Of a stretch of 64,000 bases of DNA, positions 24,786-32,359 are shown piece after piece (positions within the stretch are counted from its first letter, which is position 1; the number at the start of each line of letters is the position of its first letter). A model generated the notes under the pieces. The model made no database searches, was not told the DNA's origin, and was given only the letters and a program-made list of their open reading frames with translations. The position numbers were made by a program, and so were the translations under genes. The stretch is from the NCBI GenBank assembly GCA_020632885.1, contig JACKEQ010000032.1, forward strand, positions 1 to 64,000, read 5' to 3'. The stretch comes from Alphaproteobacteria bacterium. Its GTDB lineage: Bacteria > Myxococcota_A > UBA796 > GCA-2862545.

Positions 24786-25634
24786 ATGATCACCCGCCTG
24801 CTGCCGCTCGCCGCCCTGTTCGGGGCCTGCAAGCCCCCCACGCCCGTCTCCACCGAGGCGGACGCGGACACCGACACCGACACGGATGCCGACACCGACT
24901 CGGACGCCGACACCGACGTGCCCGCCACGACGGTGGAGCTGTTCGGGCCCACGCCTCACACGGCCCTGCGGGTGGTGCTCCATCACCGCCCGGGCGCCGA
25001 GCCCCGGGCCGGCGCGCTCCAGCGTCTGCGCGAGGCGTTGGCCTCCCTGGAGACCTCCGGTCACCTGGTGAAGCCGGGTGGCATCACGGTCGAGGTCGGT
25101 ACGGTCCTGGCCGCCTCCGCCGACCCCGACGCGGTGCACGCGTTCGCGGAGCTGGACGCCGACCTGGAGGGCGTGCGTGGCGCGTTCGTGGACGGCGATG
25201 CAGCCGTCGTGCACGGCCTCTACTCCGATGGTGCGTACGACACGGGCGGCGAGGGCACCGTGCTCGGGTTCGCCTACGGAGGTGCGCGGCTCGTGATGAT
25301 GCGCGACGCGATCGACGCTGCTTGCGACGACCCCGTCCTCACCGCGCTGCCCGGCGGTCTGGCGGACGACGGGTGCGACACGCTCGAGGCGGGCGTGCTG
25401 CTCCACGAGCTCGGGCACCTCTTCGGGCTCGTGGACAACGGGCTCGCCATGACGACGCCCCACATCGACACGGCCCACGGGCACCACGACTTCGACGACG
25501 GGTGCCTGATGTACTGGGCGGCCGAGACCCCTGCTTTCGCGGACACGATCGGCGCTCGGCTCCTCGGCGGGCAGACGGAGGTCCCGTCGTTCGACGCTGC
25601 GTGTCTCGCGGACATGGCGGCAGCCCTCGAGTGA
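24786..25634 (+). CDS. zinc metallopeptidase lipoprotein with Asp/Thr-rich linker
   Basis: A 282-residue predicted lipoprotein. The signal peptide ends in the lipobox LFGAC (Cys15). Residues 24-44 are an almost pure Asp/Thr/Ala linker. The rest is a small peptidase-like domain with HELGHLFGLVD at 207-217, the metzincin-type HExxHxxGxxD zinc site, followed by a possible Met-turn in DDGCLMYWAAE. The ATG at 24786 is chosen because it begins the signal peptide. It is probably anchored on the outer membrane. Asp-rich linkers of the same style occur in the FG-GAP-like genes at 41280-44472. Confidence 0.8.
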   Translation: MITRLLPLAALFGACKPPTPVSTEADADTDTDTDADTDSDADTDVPATTVELFGPTPHTALRVVLHHRPGAEPRAGALQRLREALASLETSGHLVKPGGITVEVGTVLAASADPDAVHAFAELDADLEGVRGAFVDGDAAVVHGLYSDGAYDTGGEGTVLGFAYGGARLVMMRDAIDAACDDPVLTALPGGLADDGCDTLEAGVLLHELGHLFGLVDNGLAMTTPHIDTAHGHHDFDDGCLMYWAAETPAFADTIGARLLGGQTEVPSFDAACLADMAAALE

Positions 25635-25657
25635 GGGCCCGGCTGGAACCGGCTCAC
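25631..25657. terminator. possible hairpin between convergent genes
   Basis: GTGAG at 25631-25635 and CTCAC at 25653-25657 pair around a GC-rich interior with an inner CCGG/CCGG pairing. It lies between the stops of the metallopeptidase gene (25634) and the dihaem peroxidase gene (25680). No T-tract follows on either strand, so this is a weak call. Confidence 0.3.
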
Positions 25658-25679
25658 CCGCGACCGAGGAGGAGGGCGG

Positions 25680-26784
25680 CTACCAGGGGTCGCTGAACTT
25701 CGGGTCGGCCAGCATCTCTTCGTCGGTGAGGGTGTTCAGGAACGCGATCAGGCGACGCTTCTCGATGTCCGTGAGCCGGTACCCGTTGATGAGGAACGGG
25801 AACATCGTGGGGTGGAACTGCACGCCCTCGCTGTAGTGGTCGATGACCTCCTCGAGCGTCGCTGAAGCGGCCGTCGTGCATGTAGGGCCCGCCCACCGCG
25901 ACGTTCCGGAGGGACGGGACCTTGAAGGTGCCCTGGTCGAGGGTGTTCCCGGTGACCTCGCCGTAGCCGGGGTCGGTGATCTGCGCGTCGAGCCCGTTGC
26001 TGATGGCGCGGAAGGCGATCTGGGCGTCCGTGCCGTGGCAGTGGGCGCAGCCGGCACCACCGAGCGGCGGAGGCGCGTAGAACAGCTCCTTCCCGAGGTT
26101 CTCCATCTGCGTGAAGTTGGGGAAGGGGTCGTAGAGGCTGTCGACGGCCGCGCGTCCCTCGTCGTAGCGGCTGGTGGTGCTCACCATGCTCCGCACGAAC
26201 TGCGCCAGGGCCTTCGAGATCCGATCGGCGTCCACGTTCGCGTCACCGAACGCGGCCACGAAGTAGTCCTCGTAGCGGCGCTCCTCCTCGACGCGCTCCA
26301 CGACCTCGTCCAGCGTCATGCCCATCTCGACGGGGTCCTGGAACGGCATCAGCACCTGATCCTCCAGGGTCTCGGCGCGCTGGTCCCAGAAGAAGCGGCC
26401 GTTCTCGTAGTACCGCGCGTTCGCGAGCCGCATGGAGTGGCGCCCGGTCTCGCCGCCATCGAACCCGACGGAGAGGACCCGGTCGTCGGCGAAGCCGTGC
26501 TCGGCCTTGTGGCACGAGGCGCAGGCGATCGTGTGGTTCCTGCTCAGGTCGACGTCGTAGAACAGCAGCCGTCCGAGGGCGGCCCCTTCGTCCGTGAGGC
26601 GGTTGTCGCTCGGCGCGTTGTTGCCGGTGGAGGCGGCCTGGAACCCCAGCGGCATCGCGCCGTTGATCGTGGAGTCGGTCCGGTAGTGCTCGGGGAGGGG
26701 GTCTGTGTACGTGTAGATCGTGTCGTCGAAGCTCGTGCACCCGATGAGCGTCGCGAGCGCGGTGAAGGAGAGAATCCGGTCCAT
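25680..26784 (-). pseudogene. dihaem cytochrome c peroxidase/MauG-family lipoprotein, frameshifted
   Basis: A ~368-residue di-haem peroxidase-like protein split by a frame change. Frame one runs from the ATG at 26784: lipobox LIGC (Cys16), first haem site CASCH at 88-92, second CAHCH at 247-251, then VPSLRN..YMHDGRFS. After residue ~309 the conserved continuation TLEEVIDHYSEG..PF is found only in the next frame, ending at the TAG at 25680. One extra base near 25860 explains it; without it the protein is intact. Unshifted reading continues ~67 unrelated residues to 25654. Real mutation and assembly error cannot be told apart. Members reduce peroxide or oxidise partner proteins in the periplasm. 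Confidence 0.8.
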
Positions 26785-26844
26785 GGTGGCCTCCTCGGGT
26801 GAACGGCGGCCGTCTAACCGATGAGGAGGAGTCGTCCCGGCGTG

Positions 26845-28071
26845 TCACCTGCGGATGCGGGCGAGCGCCCGATCGACGTCCCGCAGCGACGCGACCGCGT
26901 GCGGGCCGCCCGCCATGCCCTCGCCGGACGCGGAGGTCTCCTGGAGCACGTCCAGCCGCCACTCCCGCAGGATCCCCACCTTCCTCGACGGAGGCAGCGC
27001 AGGGTCCGACACCACGTCCCCCGGAGTGTCGTAGCGGGCGCGGTAGTCCACCTCGGTAGCCGACGCCGACACCGCCCACGGCCAGTGGAAGGAGGCGACC
27101 ACCCGGTGGTCCAGGTCCACCCCGTCGATCACCTCGGCCCCGCTGGCCAGGGCATCCACCACGAGGGCCGAGATCTCCGGGTCCTCGAGCGCCTCGTGGT
27201 CCACGATCAGGCGCGCTACACCCCCCGCCTCCCCCATCCGTCGGATCACGGCCGGATCCGCGGACCCGCGCCCGAGACGCATGGCCACCCAGACGGTCTC
27301 CGGGATGCCGTGGGCCGGCCCGGCGAGTCGGTCCCCGGCCGCCTGCACGGCCAACGAATGGAGCTCGCTGTCGGACATACCACACGGGTCACGATGCACC
27401 ACCTCGACGACGTGGAGACCGGTGCCTGCCGACCAGGCCTCCGCCGTCGCCCGATCCGCGACCAGCACGACGGGCATCCGCGGTCCGATCTGCGCCAGGA
27501 TCGCCGCATCGAGCGCCTCGTAGAACGCGAGCGCCTCCTGGGCGGACCGTTCGGCCAGCGGCGCGCAGGGCCCCCGGTTGCGCATCCGGAGGCCGCCCTC
27601 CGACAGCCTGGCGGACACCGCAGCCTCCGTCAGGGACGCCGCGTCGGGCGGAGCATCCGAGACCGCCAGCGACTCGCAGTAGAGGATGTTGCACACCAGG
27701 AGCTTCCACCCGCCGGACGCCACACCCACCACAGCGAAGGGACGTTCCTCGCGCAGGCGGGGCAGCAGCGGGCCCACCACGAACCGTTCGCCCACGTGGG
27801 CCGCCGGGGGGACGCGGTACGGCAACCAGCAGAGCCTGCAGGACGTGGATGTGGCGAGGATCCCCAGACCGCGGGCGTCCGGGTCCCAGGCACCAGGGTC
27901 GGCGAGGAGGGCCTGCACCTCCGAGGGCATCGGGAGCGCGCGGTGCACACTCCGCCAGAGCAGCTTCAGCCCCGAGACGTGCCGGCTCCCCTGGGTATCG
28001 AGGGGGATCCAGATGGAGACCCGCGGCCCCGCGCCAGTCCCCCCGAGCTCGACCATCGTTCGCGCATCCAT
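26845..28071 (-). CDS. baeRF-type (bacterial archaeo-eukaryotic release factor-like) protein
   Basis: A 408-residue protein resembling bacterial relatives of archaeal/eukaryotic release factor 1. The N-terminal VSIWIPLDTQG pattern, the middle RPFAVVGVASGGWKLLVCN strand, FYEALDAAILAQIG..PVVLVADRATAE and the C-terminal AGGVARLIVDHEALED..ASGAEVI match the layout of the baeRF family 3 group. The family has been proposed to act in ribosome rescue or quality control. No GGQ tripeptide is visible. The ATG at 28071 has GGGAGG six bases upstream. It diverges from gltX, a translation gene, across 137 bp. Confidence 0.6.
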   Translation of the reverse strand: MDARTMVELGGTGAGPRVSIWIPLDTQGSRHVSGLKLLWRSVHRALPMPSEVQALLADPGAWDPDARGLGILATSTSCRLCWLPYRVPPAAHVGERFVVGPLLPRLREERPFAVVGVASGGWKLLVCNILYCESLAVSDAPPDAASLTEAAVSARLSEGGLRMRNRGPCAPLAERSAQEALAFYEALDAAILAQIGPRMPVVLVADRATAEAWSAGTGLHVVEVVHRDPCGMSDSELHSLAVQAAGDRLAGPAHGIPETVWVAMRLGRGSADPAVIRRMGEAGGVARLIVDHEALEDPEISALVVDALASGAEVIDGVDLDHRVVASFHWPWAVSASATEVDYRARYDTPGDVVSDPALPPSRKVGILREWRLDVLQETSASGEGMAGGPHAVASLRDVDRALARIRR

Positions 28072-28208
28072 GGCATCCTCCCAGGCTGTATCCATACTCT
28101 ACATATGCAATCATGGACATGACTGCAACGATGGCCCGCGATCTGGACCGCGGTGTCGGGGGCGTGCCCGCGCGGGGGGCGATACCAGGGGGGCGCACGG
28201 AGGTCCCG
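28072..28208. promoter_or_regulatory. divergent promoter region between baeRF-like gene and gltX
   Basis: A 137-bp gap with an unusually AT-rich core (GTATCCATACTCTACATATG, ~28088-28107) for this genome, a likely promoter area. GGAGGT at ~28199-28204 is the gltX ribosome binding site. No operator or T-box-like structure was recognised. Confidence 0.4.
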
Positions 28209-29849
28209 ATGTCCCGCGTCCGCACCCGATTCGCCCCTTCCCCGACGGGCTCTCTGCACGTCGGGGGCGCCCGCACGGCGCTCTACTGCTGGCTCTTCGC
28301 CCGCCGGCACGAGGGCGACTTCCTGCTGCGCATCGAGGACACCGACCGGGCCCGGTCCACGGAGGAGGCCACCCGCGGCATCCTCCGCGACATGCGCTGG
28401 CTCGGCCTCGCGTGGGACGAGGGTCCCGAGGTCGGCGGCCCCTGCGCCCCCTACTTCCAGTCCGAGCGGCTCGAGCTCTACCAGGAGCACGTGCGCGCGC
28501 TCCTGGAGAGCGGGCACGCCTACGAGGCCTGGGAGTCGCGCGACGAGCTGGACGCCCTCCGCCGCGTGGCCGAGGCCGCCAAGGAGAACTTCCGCTTCCG
28601 GCGTCGGGAGCCCTACACCGCCACCGAGCTGCAGACCTTCCGCGAGGAGGGCCGCAAGCCCGTCGTCCGCCTGAAGGCGCCGCCCCATGCGATCACCGTG
28701 GACGACGTCGTGGTGGGCACCATGAGCCAGGCCGCGGACGAGATCGAGGACGTCGTGATCCTCAAGGCAGACGGCTTCCCCACGTACCACTTCGGCGTGG
28801 TCGTGGACGACCACACCATGGCGATCACCCACGTGCTCCGCGGCCAGGAGCACCTCATGAACACCCCCAAGCACCTCGCCATCCTCGAGGCGCTCGGGTG
28901 GGATTCGCCCGTACATGCACACCTCCCGATCATCTTCAACCTCTCGGGCAGCAAGATGAGCAAGCGCGACAAGGCGAAGGCCGCGCGCGACGGGCTGCGC
29001 GACCTGCAGAAGGCGGAGGGTCGCCCCGCCGACGACTGGGCCTGGTTCGCCTCGCGGATCGACGTGGACGCCGTCGCCCTGCACCGCTTCATGAAGAAGA
29101 AGTCCGACGACGTGGCCCTCGCGACCACCATCGCGGCCGAGCTCGGGCTCGACCTGCCCATGATCGAGGTCATGGACTTCCGTCGCGGTGGCTACCTCGC
29201 CGAGGCGCTCCTGAACTACCTGGCCCTGCTCGGCTGGTCCGCCGGTGACGACCGCGAGCGGTACACCCTCGAGGAGCTCGCAGAGGCGTTCAGCCTCGAG
29301 CGCGTGAACAAGCAGCCCGCCAAGTTCGACCCCGTGAAGCTCCAGGCCATGAACGCCGACTGGCTGCGCGACCTCGACCGCCCGCGGTACCTCGAGGCCC
29401 TGCACCAGTGGTTCGAGGTGGTCGACACCCCGCTGGCCCGCCTCTCCGAGGACGACCTCTCCACCGTCATCGATCTCTTCCAGAGCCGCGCCCGCACCTT
29501 CGTCGATCTCGAGAAGCAGAGCGCCTTCCTGCGCGCCGCGCCCACGAGCTGGGACGAGAAGGACGTCGCGAAGCACATCCGGAAGGGCGGCGGCCTCGAG
29601 CACCTCACCCAGGCGCGCGCGGCCCTCGCGGACGTCGGGCGCTGGGAGGCCGACAGCATCGAGCGCGCCTTCCAGCGGCTCTGCGAGGCCTCCGGCAAGG
29701 GGCTCGGCAAGTACGCCCAGCCCGTGCGCATCGCGATCGCCGGGTGTGCGGTGACCCCGTCGCTCTGGCAGACCCTGGCCGCCCTCGACCGCGAAGACGT
29801 CCTGGCGCGCATCGATCGGGCCCTCGAGCACCTCGCGGCCGAGGCGTGA
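28209..29849 (+). CDS. gltX: glutamyl-tRNA synthetase
   Basis: A 546-residue class Ic aminoacyl-tRNA synthetase that charges tRNA(Glu) (and possibly tRNA(Gln)) with glutamate. The HIGH-type motif PSPTGSLHVGGA is at residues ~10-21, RIEDTD is just after, and the KMSKS-type motif GSKMSKRD is near 247. The C-terminal helical anticodon-binding region follows. The ATG at 28209 is preferred over an upstream in-frame ATG because GGAGGT lies just before it and homologues start here. It is the first gene of a seven-gene run with gaps of 4 bp or less leading into the polyketide genes. Confidence 0.96.
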   Translation: MSRVRTRFAPSPTGSLHVGGARTALYCWLFARRHEGDFLLRIEDTDRARSTEEATRGILRDMRWLGLAWDEGPEVGGPCAPYFQSERLELYQEHVRALLESGHAYEAWESRDELDALRRVAEAAKENFRFRRREPYTATELQTFREEGRKPVVRLKAPPHAITVDDVVVGTMSQAADEIEDVVILKADGFPTYHFGVVVDDHTMAITHVLRGQEHLMNTPKHLAILEALGWDSPVHAHLPIIFNLSGSKMSKRDKAKAARDGLRDLQKAEGRPADDWAWFASRIDVDAVALHRFMKKKSDDVALATTIAAELGLDLPMIEVMDFRRGGYLAEALLNYLALLGWSAGDDRERYTLEELAEAFSLERVNKQPAKFDPVKLQAMNADWLRDLDRPRYLEALHQWFEVVDTPLARLSEDDLSTVIDLFQSRARTFVDLEKQSAFLRAAPTSWDEKDVAKHIRKGGGLEHLTQARAALADVGRWEADSIERAFQRLCEASGKGLGKYAQPVRIAIAGCAVTPSLWQTLAALDREDVLARIDRALEHLAAEA

Positions 29850-29853
29850 GCCG

Positions 29854-31017
29854 GTGAGGGCCACCGGTCTCCTGCTGCTCCTGGCGGCCTGCGGGCCCAA
29901 GCTCGACCCCCTGGTCCCCATGCGCTCGGAGGTCGGCGAGGCCCGCCAGCACGGCCCTGGACCCCATCCGCACCTCACCTTCGCGGTGGACGAGGCCACC
30001 ACGCTGGCCCTCGTGGAGCAGGCCGCCCAGCTCGACCACCCCCGGGCCTTCCCGCTGTTCATGGGGGCCGCCGCCACGCTCGCGGTGCACGTCGCCGACC
30101 CCGATCTCACAATCACCGCCCGACCCGGCGCACCCCACGTCCACCTCGACGTCGGAGGCACGTTCGACGCCACGATCTCGAGCTTCCTGGGCACGGCGAA
30201 GCTCGCCGACGGCCTCGGGTTCTCGGGGACGTTGAGCGGAGGTCTCCGCCTGGCGCTCGAGCCCGGCGAGGACGCCCAGCACATCTTCATCGTGCCCGTG
30301 CCCGACGACCGCTTCGTGGCCACCGTGCAGCTCCAGGCCGAGAAGGGCCCGCTCACGGACGCGGCCGTGGGCTCCCAGCTCGACAAGCTCCTCGAGCAGG
30401 CGTTCGCGGGCCCGCTCCAGGTGGGTCGCATCCCGCACACCGTGCCCCTGCGGGCCGCCGCCCTCGCGCTCCAGCCCGCCGAGGACCCCACCGTCGCCGT
30501 GTGGATCCAGGCCCGACCGCCGAAGGACGCCCCTCCCGCCGTCGCCCCCGAAGGCGGCTTCGTGATCGCGACCACCGACGACGCGCTCCTCTCGGGCGCC
30601 CGCGCCGCCCTCGCGACCGTGGAGCAGCACCGGACCTGGAAGATCGAGCCCCGCGAGCTGCACGTCGAGCCGGAGTCCTTCGAGGCCGTCCTCCGTCTCC
30701 ACAAGGTCGCGCGCCGTCTGAAGTGGCGCGACTACCGCGTGCGCGGCACCCTGGCGCTCACGCCCGACGCCCTCGCGGTCCGGGCCACCGAGGTCGACGA
30801 GATCGCGAAGAAGGGCTTCGGCGCCTCCCTCATCGGCCCGTTCGTGAAGGGTCGGGTGCGAAAGGAGGTCCTGCGGGTCGACCTCGCCCTTCCGCGCGCC
30901 ACCGACCAGCGCGTGGGCAAGGGGGGCCTCACCTGGACCCTGGAGCGGTTGCGCGCGCATCCCGCGGGGGTGACGGTGGAGGGAAGCGTGGCGCCCCTCG
31001 TGGAGGAGACGGAATGA
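29854..31017 (+). CDS. hypothetical lipoprotein, possible lipid-binding fold
   Basis: A 387-residue predicted lipoprotein: GTG start, hydrophobic stretch and lipobox LLLAAC (Cys13). The remainder alternates short beta-strand-like and charged runs with few Cys. The paired arrangement of two similar halves and segments such as FDATISSFLGTAKLADGLGFSG resemble DUF4403/BPI-like tubular lipid-binding proteins, but this is only a loose similarity. It follows gltX by 4 bp and overlaps pncA by ATGA, so it is part of the operon. Envelope location is likely. Confidence 0.6.
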   Translation: MRATGLLLLLAACGPKLDPLVPMRSEVGEARQHGPGPHPHLTFAVDEATTLALVEQAAQLDHPRAFPLFMGAAATLAVHVADPDLTITARPGAPHVHLDVGGTFDATISSFLGTAKLADGLGFSGTLSGGLRLALEPGEDAQHIFIVPVPDDRFVATVQLQAEKGPLTDAAVGSQLDKLLEQAFAGPLQVGRIPHTVPLRAAALALQPAEDPTVAVWIQARPPKDAPPAVAPEGGFVIATTDDALLSGARAALATVEQHRTWKIEPRELHVEPESFEAVLRLHKVARRLKWRDYRVRGTLALTPDALAVRATEVDEIAKKGFGASLIGPFVKGRVRKEVLRVDLALPRATDQRVGKGGLTWTLERLRAHPAGVTVEGSVAPLVEETE

Positions 31018-31622
31018 AGACGGCCCTGGTCCTGATCGACGTCCAGAACGACTTCTGCCCCGGTGGTCGGCTGGCGGTGCCCGACGGCGACGCCGTGGTC
31101 CCGCGGTGCAACGCCCTCGCGCGCGCCCACGACCTCGTGGTGCTCACCGCGGACTGGCACCCGCCCGGGCACAGCTCCTTCGCGTCCACACACCGGCTCG
31201 AGCCCTACAGCACCGTGACCCTCTCGTACGGCGAGCAGGTGCTCTGGCCGGACCACTGCGTGCAGGGCACCGAGGGTGCCAGGTTCCACGAGGACCTCGA
31301 CACCCCGCGGGCCCGCCTGGTGGTCCGCAAGGGCACCGACCCCGCCATCGACAGCTACAGCGCCTTCTTCGAGAACGACCGCACCACGAGCACCGGGCTC
31401 CACGGCGCCCTCCAGGAGCTCCAGGTCGAACGCCTCGTGCTCGCCGGCCTCGCCACCGACTTCTGCGTCATGTACACCGCCCTCGACGCACGCCGCCTCG
31501 GCTACGAGGTGGAGGTCCGGCTCGACGCCTGCCGGGCCATCGACCTCGACGGATCGCTGAACGCCGCCCTCGAGGCCATGGGCCGCGCGGGTGTCACCCT
31601 CTCCGACGGAGCCCCCGCATGA
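31014..31622 (+). CDS. pncA: nicotinamidase
   Basis: A 202-residue isochorismatase-fold amidase that hydrolyses nicotinamide to nicotinate in NAD salvage. The catalytic Asp is D9 in LIDVQNDF. The metal-binding segment is TADWHPPGHSS. The catalytic Lys lies in RKGTDP and the nucleophilic Cys in ATDFCVMYTA. Length fits the family (~200-215). The ATG overlaps the upstream stop (ATGA), and its own stop overlaps the methyltransferase start, so it is translated within the operon. The same fold includes other amidases, but the motif set is typical PncA. Confidence 0.93.
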   Translation: MKTALVLIDVQNDFCPGGRLAVPDGDAVVPRCNALARAHDLVVLTADWHPPGHSSFASTHRLEPYSTVTLSYGEQVLWPDHCVQGTEGARFHEDLDTPRARLVVRKGTDPAIDSYSAFFENDRTTSTGLHGALQELQVERLVLAGLATDFCVMYTALDARRLGYEVEVRLDACRAIDLDGSLNAALEAMGRAGVTLSDGAPA

Positions 31623-32359
31623 CCACGCCCCCCAGCTCGATGCAGGACGCCCTCGGCGGTCGGGCCGAGAAGCAGCCGTACGTGGACTGGATCTTCAGCA
31701 AGGTCGCGTCGCGGTACGACCTCGGCAACGACATCATGTCGCTGGGCTACCACCATCGGTGGAAGCGGCGGCTGGTGCGCTTCGCCCGCATCGAGCCCGA
31801 GCACCGGGTCCTCGATCTGGCCGCTGGAACCGGCGATGTCACCTTCATGCTCGCCCGCTACGCCTCCCGCGGCGAGGTGATCGGCCAGGACATCAACGCC
31901 GAGATGCTCGCCATCGCCGAGTCCAAGCGCCCCGCGGACCTGCAGAACGTCCGGTTCGAGCAGAACGACGCCGCGAGCCTCCCCTACCCCGACGCGAGCT
32001 TCGATCGCGTCACCTGCGTGTACGCCGGTCGCGGGTTCCCCGACTTCCCCGCCGTCGTGCGCGAGGCCTACCGGGTGCTCAAGCCGGGCGGCGAATTCTG
32101 GAACCTCGACTTCGCCCGTCCGCCGAACGCCGCGTTCGACAAGCTCTACCGCGGCTACATGGTGGCCTCGGGTGTCGCTCTCGGCACCGCGCTCCACATG
32201 GACCCCCGCACGTACGTCTACATCCCCGTGTCGATGGCCCACTACCCCGGCCAGCGCTGGCTGGAGGGTGTGATGCAGGAGGCGGGCTTCGAGACCTGGC
32301 TCGACGAGACCTTCGGCTGTCTGATGGCCTACAACGTCGGGCGGAAGCCCGAGAGATGA
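31619..32359 (+). CDS. ubiE: UbiE/MenG-family SAM-dependent C-methyltransferase
   Basis: A 246-residue class I methyltransferase of the UbiE/COQ5 family. YDLGNDIMSLGYHHRWKRR is the family signature near residues 35-53, the SAM site is LDLAAGTGDVT at ~64-74, and the late NVGRKP ending is typical. UbiE/MenG methylates demethylmenaquinone and demethoxyubiquinol, so a respiratory quinone role is possible. Here it is coupled by ATGA to the type I PKS, and could instead methylate a phenolic or quinone product of the locus, as SrsB-like methyltransferases do. Which role applies depends on whether another ubiE exists in the genome. Confidence 0.88.
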   Translation: MTTPPSSMQDALGGRAEKQPYVDWIFSKVASRYDLGNDIMSLGYHHRWKRRLVRFARIEPEHRVLDLAAGTGDVTFMLARYASRGEVIGQDINAEMLAIAESKRPADLQNVRFEQNDAASLPYPDASFDRVTCVYAGRGFPDFPAVVREAYRVLKPGGEFWNLDFARPPNAAFDKLYRGYMVASGVALGTALHMDPRTYVYIPVSMAHYPGQRWLEGVMQEAGFETWLDETFGCLMAYNVGRKPER

